9,474 nt of DNA, taken from NCBI GenBank assembly GCA_031359995.1, contig JANMAT010000240.1:1-9474 (forward strand), written 5' to 3'. The stretch is from JANMAT01 sp031359995 (GTDB lineage: Bacteria; Actinomycetota; Acidimicrobiia; Acidimicrobiales; Ilumatobacteraceae). Positions 1 to 5,737 of this stretch are shown one piece after another (position 1 is the first letter of the stretch; every line of letters starts with the position of its first letter). The notes under the pieces were generated by a model that saw only the letters and a program-made list of their open reading frames with translations, did no database searches and was not told the DNA's origin. The translations under genes and the position numbers were made by a program.

Positions 1-83
1 GGGGGCCCCCCGGGCGGGGCCGCCCCCCGCGGTTTTGCGCCGCGCCCCGCCCCCCCCGCCCCCGGGGGGCGCGCCCCGGCGCG
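1..83. other. Low-complexity G/C-only edge, probable contig-end artefact
   Basis: Apart from one short TTTT run, this stretch consists of G and C, mostly as homopolymer blocks that can pair with one another (for example GGGGG next to CCCCCC, and several later C7-C8 runs). No gene elsewhere in the window has this composition. The frames open across it give only Gly/Pro/Arg/Ala-rich peptides, so I call no gene. It may be mis-assembled or low-quality sequence at a contig end; a genuine GC-rich hairpin cannot be excluded. Confidence 0.5.
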
Positions 84-181
84 GTCCCGAACGACTCGGC
101 GCCCATGCTGGGTCGCTGCGGCGCACCCCGGTGCTCCGGAACGACCCATCACGGGGACGGCCGGCGGCGCGGACCGGTCGC
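84..181. other. Gap downstream of the iron operon, nothing recognised
   Basis: This is the 3' flank of the cupredoxin-like gene. I see no clear terminator stem with a U-tract and no recognisable gene. On the minus strand a short frame opens near 155 and continues into the low-complexity edge. Its peptide is Gly/Ala/Arg-rich and resembles no family I know, so it is not called. Confidence 0.4.
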
Positions 182-553
182 TCAGCCCGTGATGGTGAAG
201 GGCGTGGAGATTCCGTCGCCCTTCTTGCCCGGCTTGCACACGAACTTGTAGGTGCCGGCCTTCAACGTGACCGTGAGGTTTCGGGTGGAGCCGACGCCCA
301 CGCCTTCGACTTCGCCCAGGATCTTGTCCTCGGGCGTCTTCACGTAGAGCTCGTTCTCGATGCCGGCCTTGTTCGAGAAGGCGAAGGCGATGCGGCCCGG
401 AGCGATCGAAGTGGCCGCCGGCGTGCACGCGGTTTCGGTGCCTTCCACGGCGACGGTGGCGTCGACCTTGGCCTTTCCACAGGCGGCGAGGCTGAACGAG
501 GCCAGCGCCAACGCGGTCACGGGCGCGACGAACCAGGGGCTACGACGGGACAT
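182..553 (-). CDS. Cupredoxin-like lipoprotein, EfeO N-terminal-domain type (iron uptake)
   Basis: This 123-residue exported protein probably works with the iron permease encoded just upstream. Residues 1-25 form a lipoprotein signal: Arg-Arg near the N-terminus, a hydrophobic core, then the lipobox LAAC with Cys25 as the acylated residue. The mature part lines up by eye with the cupredoxin domain of EfeO. It shows Cys43 in an 'ACTP' motif, an 'IENELYV' segment with Glu66 and Glu68, a 'LGEVEGV' turn, and a final 'AGTYKFVCKPG' strand with Cys106. These Cys and Glu residues are candidate Fe/Cu ligands by analogy with EfeO. The M75 peptidase-like domain that follows the cupredoxin in full-length EfeO is absent, and the gene stops cleanly. 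The start is well supported by AGGAGA at 560-565, 6 nt from the ATG. The stop of the permease gene lies 45 bp upstream, so the two are likely cotranscribed. Confidence 0.85.
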   Translation of the reverse strand: MSRRSPWFVAPVTALALASFSLAACGKAKVDATVAVEGTETACTPAATSIAPGRIAFAFSNKAGIENELYVKTPEDKILGEVEGVGVGSTRNLTVTLKAGTYKFVCKPGKKGDGISTPFTITG

Positions 554-559
554 GGGTTC

Positions 560-565
560 TCTCCT
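560..565 (-). promoter_or_regulatory. Shine-Dalgarno AGGAGA of the cupredoxin-like lipoprotein gene
   Basis: AGGAGA on the minus strand lies 6 nt before the ATG at 553. It fixes the start and shows that the second gene of the operon has its own ribosome entry. Confidence 0.8.
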
Positions 566-598
566 GAGCTGGGTGGTGGTGAACCGGGGGTGATGGGA

Positions 599-1444
599 TC
601 AGTTCGAGGGGATGGCGATGAGCGGGCGGGAGTCGCTCGCGCTCGGCTTGCGCATCCGCACCGGACGAAGGAACAGGACGATCACGGGGACCAGGTAGGC
701 GGCCCAGGCGACCAGCTGCAGCCACGTCGTCTGGGGGTTGAAGTTGACGGTGCCCTTCAGCAGCGTGCCGTACCAGCTGCTCGGCGGGATCTGCTCGCGC
801 ACGTCGAAGGCGACGCGGGCGATGCCGGGCAGGTAGTCGGCTTCCTGCAGGTCGTGGATGCCGTAGGACAGCACGCCGGCGGCGACCACGATGAGGCCGA
901 GCCCGGTGTAGCGGAAGAACTTGGCCAGGTTGAGCTTCACCGAGCGCTTGTAGATGAGCCACCCGATCACCAGCGCGCTGAGCAGACCGAGCACCGCACC
1001 GGCCGGGGCGCCGGCGCCGCCCGCCTGCATGGTCGGCCACAGGAACAGCGCCGTCTCGAGCCCTTCGCGACCGACGGCCAGGAACGCGGCCAGCGCCAGC
1101 GCCAGGCCACCCATCTTGACGGCGTGCTCGACCTTGCCGTGCAGCTCGTCCTTCATGGCGTGCGCCGTGGAGCGCATCCAGAACACCATCCACGTCACGA
1201 AGGCCACGGCGACGATCGACATGGTGCCGCCGAACAGCTCCTGCTGCTGGAACGACAGCGAGCGCGACGTGAAGGTGAGCAGCGCGCCCACGCTCAGGCT
1301 GAGGGCCACGGCGATGCCGACCCCGGCCCACACCCACACGAGCCGGTCGCGCCGCTCGGTGCGCACCAGGTAGGCCACGATGATGCCCACGACGAGGGCG
1401 GCTTCGAGCCCTTCGCGGAGACCGATCAGGAAGTTGGAGAACAT
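599..1444 (-). CDS. efeU: FTR1/EfeU-family high-affinity iron permease
   Basis: This 281-residue integral membrane protein of the oxidase-dependent Fe2+ transporter family (FTR1/EfeU) imports iron across the cytoplasmic membrane. It carries both signature REGLE motifs, at residues 10-14 (LREGLEAALVVG) and 126-130 (GREGLETALFLW). In this family the glutamates of these motifs bind and pass iron. About seven hydrophobic segments are visible, beginning near residues 5-25, 36-57, 73-90, 112-136, 148-165, 178-196 and 241-259. The segment 'FRYTGLGLIVVAAGVLSYGIHDLQEA' (177-202) is typical of bacterial EfeU, and the length is normal for the family. A GAGG sequence just upstream supports the ATG. It is the first gene of an operon with the EfeO-like cupredoxin lipoprotein, and a DtxR-type palindrome sits upstream, so control by iron is likely. 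EfeB, the haem peroxidase partner of E. coli EfeUOB, is not in the window. Confidence 0.95.
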   Translation of the reverse strand: MFSNFLIGLREGLEAALVVGIIVAYLVRTERRDRLVWVWAGVGIAVALSLSVGALLTFTSRSLSFQQQELFGGTMSIVAVAFVTWMVFWMRSTAHAMKDELHGKVEHAVKMGGLALALAAFLAVGREGLETALFLWPTMQAGGAGAPAGAVLGLLSALVIGWLIYKRSVKLNLAKFFRYTGLGLIVVAAGVLSYGIHDLQEADYLPGIARVAFDVREQIPPSSWYGTLLKGTVNFNPQTTWLQLVAWAAYLVPVIVLFLRPVRMRKPSASDSRPLIAIPSN

Positions 1445-1495
1445 GACGCCTCGCTCGTCTTGTTCGAGGGGCCGGTCAGCGGCCCGTCTGTTGAT

Positions 1496-1513
1496 TGTTA
1501 GGTTTGCCTAACA
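1496..1513. promoter_or_regulatory. DtxR/IdeR-type metal-responsive operator upstream of efeU
   Basis: The sequence TGTTAGGTTTGCCTAACA is a perfect inverted repeat: 7-bp arms with a TTTG spacer. It contains TTAGGTT and GCCTAAC, the core elements of actinobacterial DtxR/IdeR iron boxes. The usual 19-bp IdeR box has a longer arrangement (TTAGG...CCTAA with 9 bp between), so this compact form may belong to a DtxR-family relative such as an MntR-like protein. It lies 52 bp upstream of the efeU ATG, between that gene and the stop of the methyltransferase gene. A minus-strand TTGACA (1523-1528) sits beside it as a possible -35 element, which would place the palindrome over the promoter spacer and -10 region, as expected for a metal-dependent repressor. 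Confidence 0.75.
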
Positions 1514-1522
1514 CGCGCTGGC

Positions 1523-1528
1523 TGTCAA
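1523..1528 (-). promoter_or_regulatory. Possible -35 element of the efeU promoter
   Basis: A consensus TTGACA on the minus strand overlaps the stop codon of the upstream methyltransferase gene. At the usual 17-bp spacing the -10 position falls inside the operator palindrome but is a poor match (AAACCT). TAACAAT is better but 22 bp away. The -10 therefore remains uncertain. Confidence 0.4.
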
Positions 1529-2337
1529 CCCGTCCGTACCCGTGCGCAGAACAGGATCCGCTTGAACGGGTAGAAGAACGGGCGCTGCTCACCCAGGCGC
1601 AGGAGCAGCTCGACCCGGTATCGCTCGACGAGCTCGGCGAACACCTCGGGGACGAGCGCGGCCTTGAACCGGTTGAGTGTGGTGCCCTTCACCCACTCGA
1701 CCACGTCGGCCGTCCCGTCGAGCAGGTGGCCGTAGACCTGCAGGCGCACGCACACATCGACCATGCCGAGCTCGTGCAGGAGCACGGCGTAGGCCTCCGG
1801 GGTGAGCACGTTGGCGGCCACCGGGTCGGGTGGCGGGCCGGTTGGGAAGGCGTGGGCGAACCGCTCGCTCGCCGCCACCTCGGCGGCGACGGTGTGCGAC
1901 GGGTGGTCGTGGTTGGCCGGCACCTGCACGGCGAGCTGCCCGCCCGGTCGCAACGAGGCGACCCAGCGGGCCAGCACGGTGGCATGGTCGGGCACCCACT
2001 GCAGGGCGGCGTTGGCCAGCACCACGTCCCAGGCGCCGGGCTGGTGGAACGCACCGATGTCGGCGCGGTCGAACCGCAGCCGTCCGCCGGTCGCCCGGGG
2101 TCGGGCCTCGGCCAGCATCGCCTCGGCGTGATCGAGGCCGAGCACCTCGGCGGCGCCGAGCCGATCGACGAGCGTGGCCGTCAGCTCCCCCGTGCCGCAG
2201 CCGAGGTCGACGACGCGCCCGCCCGGCGGGACAGGGCCGAGCAGGTCGACCAGATCGAGGAACGGTTGGGTGCGCTCGGCCTTGAACCGGTCGTACTGCG
2301 CGGGGTCCCAGGCGGTGGCGATGGCGGGCGTGGTCAT
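1525..2337 (-). CDS. SAM-dependent methyltransferase, trans-aconitate 2-methyltransferase-like
   Basis: A class I SAM-dependent methyltransferase of 270 residues, close to the length of Tam. The N-terminal 'WDPAQYDRFKAERTQP' (10-25) matches the start typical of trans-aconitate 2-methyltransferases. The SAM-binding glycine loop VVDLGCGTG is at 42-50, the acidic end of strand beta-2 is Asp69 in 'LGLDHAEAML', and 'NAALQWVPDH' (109-118) is the post-motif segment of this family. Tam methylates trans-aconitate, a spontaneous isomer of cis-aconitate that inhibits aconitase; that substrate is inferred here from sequence resemblance only. The reading frame extends to a TTG at 2364, but the Tam-like homology begins right after the ATG at 2337, so I use that. 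No Shine-Dalgarno precedes the ATG, and a leaderless promoter is possible. It is divergent from the crotonyl-CoA carboxylase/reductase gene. Confidence 0.8.
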   Translation of the reverse strand: MTTPAIATAWDPAQYDRFKAERTQPFLDLVDLLGPVPPGGRVVDLGCGTGELTATLVDRLGAAEVLGLDHAEAMLAEARPRATGGRLRFDRADIGAFHQPGAWDVVLANAALQWVPDHATVLARWVASLRPGGQLAVQVPANHDHPSHTVAAEVAASERFAHAFPTGPPPDPVAANVLTPEAYAVLLHELGMVDVCVRLQVYGHLLDGTADVVEWVKGTTLNRFKAALVPEVFAELVERYRVELLLRLGEQRPFFYPFKRILFCARVRTG

Positions 2338-2354
2338 ACTTGTATGGTACTTGT
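2337..2354. repeat. Direct repeat TACTTGT with 11-bp period in the divergent promoter region
   Basis: TACTTGT occurs at 2337-2343 and again at 2348-2354, one helical turn apart. The patch is AT-rich inside a GC-rich region, and it overlaps the start codon and -10 element of the Tam-like gene. It could be a regulator binding site, but I cannot assign a regulator family, and chance is possible. Confidence 0.35.
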
Positions 2355-2372
2355 CTACATGCAAGCCGGCAA
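2344..2372 (-). promoter_or_regulatory. Candidate leaderless promoter of the Tam-like gene
   Basis: Reading the minus strand, TTGCCG is followed after 17 bp by TACCAT (+ strand 2344-2349), which fits the actinobacterial -10 pattern TANNNT. Six bases then separate it from the ATG at 2337. Transcription would begin at or next to the start codon, which explains why no Shine-Dalgarno sequence is seen. Confidence 0.45.
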
Positions 2373-2380
2373 CGAACTGC

Positions 2381-2411
2381 TTGACGGCGGCTGATTACCC
2401 ATGAGTAGGTT
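2381..2411 (+). promoter_or_regulatory. Candidate leaderless promoter of the crotonyl-CoA carboxylase/reductase gene
   Basis: TTGACG (2381-2386) and TAGGTT (2406-2411, a TANNNT -10) are separated by 19 bp, slightly more than ideal. TAGGTT lies 6 nt before the ATG at 2418, the same spacing seen at the divergent gene. No good Shine-Dalgarno is present. Confidence 0.4.
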
Positions 2412-2417
2412 TCCGCC

Positions 2418-3758
2418 ATGAAGCAGATCCTCGAAGCGATCCTGACGGGCGCGAGCGGCGACGAGATCGCGGCGCTCCCCATCCCCGACCACTACCGCGC
2501 CGCGTACGTGCGCCGGGAAGACGTCGGCATGTTCGAGGGCCTCGCCTCGGTCGACAAGGACCCGGCCAAGAGCGTCCACGTGGCCGACGTGCCCACGCCC
2601 GAGCTGGCCCCCGACGAGGCCTACGTGGCCGTCATGGCCAGCTCCATCAACTTCAACACGGTGTGGACGTCGATCTTCGAACCGCTGCCCACGTTCGGCT
2701 TCCTCGACCGCTTCGCCCGCGAGTCGGTGTGGGCGGCGCGCCACGCCCGCGACGAGCACGTGATCGGCAGCGACGGCGCCGGTGTGGTGCTGCGCGTCGG
2801 CTCGGCCGTGCGCAACTGGAAGCCGGGCGACAAGGTCACCATCCACTGCAACCACGTGGACGACCAGGACCCCACCGCCCACGACGACTCGATGCTCGGG
2901 TCGAACCAGCGCATCTGGGGCTTCGAAACGAACTTCGGTGGTCTGGCCGAGCTCACCATCGTGAAGGCCAACCAGCTGATGCCCAAGCCGAAGCACCTCA
3001 GCTGGGAGGAGTCGTCCGTGAACGCGCTGTGCAACTCCACCAGCTACCGCATGCTGGTGAACGCCAACGGCGCCCGCATGAAGCAGGGCGACGTGGTGCT
3101 CGTGTGGGGCGCGTCGGGCGGCATCGGCGGCTACGCCGTGCAGTACGTGCTCAACGGTGGCGGCATCCCCGTGGGCGTGGTGTCGACCCCCGAGAAGGCC
3201 GAACTGCTGCACGAGATGGGCGTGGAGGCGGTCATCAACCGCAGGGAGCAGGACTACCGGTTCTGGAAGGACGAGCGCACCCAGGACGAGCGCGAGTGGC
3301 GCCGCTTCGGAGGCGACATCCGCGCCCTGGTGGGCGAGGACCCCGACATCGTGTTCGAGCACCCGGGCCGCTCCACCATGGGCGCGTCCATCTACGTGGC
3401 CCGCCGCGGCGGCACCATCGTCACGTGCGCCGCCACCGCCGGCTACATGGTCGAGTTCGACAACCGCCACTTCTGGATGAAGCTCAAGCGCCTCATCTCC
3501 TCGCACTTCGCCAACTACGCCGAGGCGTGGGCGGCCAACCGGCTGGTGTCGATGGGCAAGATCCAGCCCCTGCTGTCGGACGTGTACGACCTGGACCACG
3601 TGGGCGTGGCCGCCCGAAAGATCCACCGCAACGAGCACGAGGGCAAGCTCGGCGTGCTGTGCCTGGCGCCCAGCGAGGGCCTCGGCATCGACGACCCCGA
3701 GTTCCGCGCCAAGGTCGGCGAGGACAAGATCACCCTGTTCCGCCGCCACGGCGTCTGA
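2418..3758 (+). CDS. ccr: Crotonyl-CoA carboxylase/reductase
   Basis: This cytosolic enzyme carries out NADPH-dependent reductive carboxylation of crotonyl-CoA to ethylmalonyl-CoA. That is the key step of the ethylmalonyl-CoA pathway for acetyl-CoA assimilation, and also a source of ethylmalonyl-CoA extender units for polyketides. At 446 residues it is full length for this branch of the medium-chain dehydrogenase/reductase superfamily. The N-terminal substrate domain contains 'SINFNTVWTSIFEP' (76-89), followed by 'IWGFETNFGGLAEL' (166-179). The nucleotide-binding loop 'WGASGGIGGYAVQYV' is at 230-244, and 'SHFANYAEA' is at 362-370. Asn80, Phe169, Glu170 and His363 match the four residues described as the CO2-binding pocket in the Kitasatospora enzyme, which favours a true carboxylating reductase over a simple acrylyl-CoA reductase. 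No polyketide synthase or ethylmalonyl-CoA mutase gene is nearby; an epimerase that could act on the product lies at 6997. Confidence 0.96.
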   Translation: MKQILEAILTGASGDEIAALPIPDHYRAAYVRREDVGMFEGLASVDKDPAKSVHVADVPTPELAPDEAYVAVMASSINFNTVWTSIFEPLPTFGFLDRFARESVWAARHARDEHVIGSDGAGVVLRVGSAVRNWKPGDKVTIHCNHVDDQDPTAHDDSMLGSNQRIWGFETNFGGLAELTIVKANQLMPKPKHLSWEESSVNALCNSTSYRMLVNANGARMKQGDVVLVWGASGGIGGYAVQYVLNGGGIPVGVVSTPEKAELLHEMGVEAVINRREQDYRFWKDERTQDEREWRRFGGDIRALVGEDPDIVFEHPGRSTMGASIYVARRGGTIVTCAATAGYMVEFDNRHFWMKLKRLISSHFANYAEAWAANRLVSMGKIQPLLSDVYDLDHVGVAARKIHRNEHEGKLGVLCLAPSEGLGIDDPEFRAKVGEDKITLFRRHGV

Positions 3759-3847
3759 CGGCCGGATCCAGCCAGCCGCACTCTTGTCCGGGTTGGCGGC
3801 CAGCCGCGGCGGTGACGCGGGTCGGGCGCGTCGAAGAGACTGGCGCG

Positions 3848-4286
3848 ATGTTCACGTTGCCGCAGGAGCCTGATCCGCGTCCGGGCCTGCCCATCGGGCC
3901 GCTCGTCGTGCCGCCGTCGCCCGCGGCCGCGCCCGTGCCCCGGCGACATCTGCTGGGGGCCGGCCATCGCCCGCTCGGCCGTCACGACCGAGGCACTTTT
4001 CCTCATCGCGTCGCTCGTGTTCGACGAGCTCGGCTACCGCCGCTTCGAGTGGAAGTGCAACGCCCTCGACGAACCGTCACGACGCGCCGCCGAGCGCTTC
4101 GGGTTCACCTTCGAAGGGCTCTTCCGCCGGGCCATGATCGTGCGGGGGCGATCGCGCGACACCGCCTGGTACTCGATCATCGACGAGGAGTGGCCCGACG
4201 TGAAGGCGGGCTACGCCGCCTGGTCGGCCCCGTCGAACTTCGACGCCGCCGGCCGTCAGCGGTGGCCGCTGGCCGCTCGCCGCTGA
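3848..4286 (+). pseudogene. GNAT-family N-acetyltransferase, internally deleted and frameshifted
   Basis: These are remnants of a RimJ/RimL-type GNAT acetyltransferase. From the ATG at 3848 one frame reads 'MFTLPQEPDPRPGLPIGPLVV', ending in a Pro/Ala-rich stretch like the N-terminal tail of this family. From about 3942 a different frame reads 'GDICWGPAIARSAVTTEALF', then 'FDELGYRRFEWKCNALDEPS' and 'RRAAERFGFTFEGLFRRAMI', ending at a TGA at 4286. This second part is an excellent match to the C-terminal half of such enzymes. The middle, roughly 80-95 residues in relatives and including the first part of the fold, is missing, and the two parts are out of frame. An 89-residue frame from an internal ATG at 4017 could still be translated but would lack most of the acetyl-CoA site. 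An assembly error is the main alternative. Confidence 0.75.
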
Positions 4287-4287
4287 C
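4255..4287. terminator. Possible hairpin at the end of the GNAT remnant
   Basis: GTCAGCGG (4255-4262) and CCGCTGAC (4280-4287) form a perfect 8-bp inverted repeat with a 17-nt GC-rich loop, spanning the stop codon. No U-tract follows. It may slow or end transcription before the secreted-protein gene, but it could be a coincidence of GC-rich sequence. Confidence 0.3.
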
Positions 4288-4376
4288 CCGATCCCTTCAC
4301 GGTTTCCTCACACCTTCCCCGAAGACTCCGAACAGGTGAGCGGGATGGTGAGCCCGACCAACGACGGTCGAACCAC

Positions 4377-4381
4377 AGGAG
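4377..4381 (+). promoter_or_regulatory. Shine-Dalgarno AGGAG of the three-module secreted protein gene
   Basis: AGGAG lies 6 nt before the ATG at 4388, which makes that start secure. I could not find a TANNNT -10 box in the 100 bp upstream, so the promoter is not placed. Confidence 0.8.
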
Positions 4382-4387
4382 ACAGAC

Positions 4388-5677
4388 ATGAAGCGATCGA
4401 AGTGGGCAACGGCGGGGCTGTTGTCCGTACTGCTCGGCACGGCCATCGCCGCCGTCAGCACCAACCCGGCCTCGGCCGCGGTGCCGACCCGGGGCACGTT
4501 CTTCCCGCTCGACCCCGTCCGCGTGCTCGACACCCGCGACGGCCTCGGGGTGGAGGGCCAGCACCCGGGTCCGCTCGGTGACGGCCAGGTCACCAAGCTC
4601 CACATCACCGGCGTGGGCGGCGTGCCCGAGACCGGCGCCGGCGCCGTGGTGCTCAACGTCACCGCGGTCGAGGCGCCCGGCAACGGCTACATCACCACCT
4701 ACCCCTGCGGCGGCGACCGCCCGGTGGCCTCGAGCGTGAACTTCACCAAGGGCGTGGCCGTGCCCAACCTGGTGACCGTGAAGGTGGGCACGAACGGCGA
4801 CGTGTGCTTCTTCGCCCACACCCAGGTGCAGATCATCGCCGACCTGTCGGGCTACTACGGCGACGACTTCGCCGCCAGGCCGGGCTACCACTACCACGAG
4901 CTCGACCCCGCCCGGATCCTCGACACCCGTGACGGCACCGGTCTGCAGGACGGCCGCGTCGCCGGGCCGCTGGCCGCCGGCGAGACCATCGCCCTGCAGG
5001 TGCACGGCGCCGGCGGCGTGCCCGACAGCGCCGACGTGCCCGACAACGCCGACGTGAAGGCCGTGACCATGAACGTCACCACCGCCGACGCGGCCACGGC
5101 GGGCTACCTGACCGTGTTCCCGTGTGACGCGCCCAAGCCCGGTTCGTCGAACGTGAACTTCGACCCGTCGGCCCCCGCCGTGTCGAACCTGGCCACCGTG
5201 CGGGTGCCGGCCAACGGCGAGGTGTGCCTGTTCGCCAGCCAGCCGGTGAACGTCATCGCCGACGTGCAGGGCTACTTCTCGCCCGGCGCCGGTGTGGACT
5301 TCACGCCGGTCACCCCGCTGCGGGTGCTCGACACCCGTGACGGCACCGGGGTGGACGGCCATCGGGTCGGCAAGCTCGGTCGGGCCCAGGAGTTCCGCCT
5401 GCACATCGGCGGCACCAACGGCGTGCCCGCCGACGCCCGTGCCGTGCTGCTCAACGTCACCGTCACCAACGCCGACGGCGCCGGCTTCGTGACCGCTTAC
5501 CCGTGCGGCCGCCTGCGCCCGTTGGCCAGCAGCCTCAACTTCGTGCGGGGCGTCGACCGGGCCAACCTCGTGAAGGTCCGCATGAACAGCGCCGGCGACG
5601 TGTGCTTCTACGCCCACACCGGCACCGACCTTGTCGCCGACCTGAGCGGTTACTACACCCCGATCGCCGCCGTCTGA
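4388..5677 (+). CDS. Secreted protein of three tandem 'RVLDTR' modules, function unknown
   Basis: A 429-residue exported protein. Residues 1-30 are a classical signal peptide (MKRSK, hydrophobic core, ASA before the likely cut at 30/31). The rest is three copies of a module of about 115-125 residues, at roughly 44-157, 175-297 and 311-423. Each begins with R(V/I)LDTRDG and continues through a 'G(V)GGVP' turn and a (L/M)NVT strand. Then come a (Y/F)PC motif, an 'S(S/N)(V/L)NF' strand and a second Cys, and it ends '(I/V)AD(L/V)xGY(Y/F)'. The Cys pairs 107/140, 246/280 and 373/406 have nearly identical spacing and probably form one disulfide per module. Such modules are common in secreted actinobacterial proteins of unknown function, often next to enzymes or binding domains. 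Here they stand alone with no membrane anchor or sorting signal, suggesting a released beta-rich binding or surface protein. Module 2 carries a small internal duplication. Confidence 0.8.
   Translation: MKRSKWATAGLLSVLLGTAIAAVSTNPASAAVPTRGTFFPLDPVRVLDTRDGLGVEGQHPGPLGDGQVTKLHITGVGGVPETGAGAVVLNVTAVEAPGNGYITTYPCGGDRPVASSVNFTKGVAVPNLVTVKVGTNGDVCFFAHTQVQIIADLSGYYGDDFAARPGYHYHELDPARILDTRDGTGLQDGRVAGPLAAGETIALQVHGAGGVPDSADVPDNADVKAVTMNVTTADAATAGYLTVFPCDAPKPGSSNVNFDPSAPAVSNLATVRVPANGEVCLFASQPVNVIADVQGYFSPGAGVDFTPVTPLRVLDTRDGTGVDGHRVGKLGRAQEFRLHIGGTNGVPADARAVLLNVTVTNADGAGFVTAYPCGRLRPLASSLNFVRGVDRANLVKVRMNSAGDVCFYAHTGTDLVADLSGYYTPIAAV
5018..5053 (+). repeat. 18-bp in-frame tandem duplication in module 2
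   Basis: GTGCCCGACAGCGCCGAC (5018-5035) is followed directly by a copy with one mismatch (5036-5053), giving VPDSAD-VPDNAD. Modules 1 and 3 have a shorter turn at this place (GVPETGAGAV and GVPADARAV). The extra unit therefore looks like a recent slippage duplication that lengthened a loop. Confidence 0.75.
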
Positions 5678-5699
5678 GCTGACCGCTGCCCTCCCTCGC

Positions 5700-5733
5700 C
5701 TCGTGCTCCCGGTCCGCCCGCCGGGGGCACGAG
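5700..5733. terminator. Bidirectional hairpin terminator between convergent genes
   Basis: CTCGTGCTCCCGG (5700-5712) pairs with CCGGGGGCACGAG (5721-5733) to give a 13-bp stem with one G-U pair and an 8-nt loop. It lies between the stop of the secreted-protein gene (5677) and the stop of the convergent rRNA methyltransferase gene (5738), so it can serve both. No U-tract follows on either strand, which is common for terminators in GC-rich actinobacteria. Confidence 0.7.
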
Positions 5734-5737
5734 CGCG

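Noticed and set aside
35..1501. Long plus-strand open frame opposite efeU and the cupredoxin gene
   Set aside because: It is rich in Arg, Gly, Gln, His and Asp and has no family features, while the minus strand encodes two clear homologues. It is a GC-rich antisense shadow.
1525..2364. TTG start nine codons upstream for the Tam-like gene
   Set aside because: The extension (HVDKYHTS) has no family similarity and no ribosome site, and it would overlap the likely -10 box. The ATG at 2337 fits the family start.
2355..3749. 464-codon minus-strand frame opposite ccr
   Set aside because: It is His/Val/Gly/Ala-rich and the mirror of the strongly conserved Ccr coding strand; no domain is recognisable.
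2663..4339. 558-codon plus-strand frame running from ccr through the GNAT remnant
   Set aside because: It is an out-of-frame Arg/Pro-rich reading of ccr. Only its part from 3848 corresponds to a real, decayed N-terminus.
4256..5617. Long minus-strand frame opposite the secreted protein
   Set aside because: Its repetitive look only mirrors the three modules on the plus strand; composition is Val/Gly/His/Ala shadow type.
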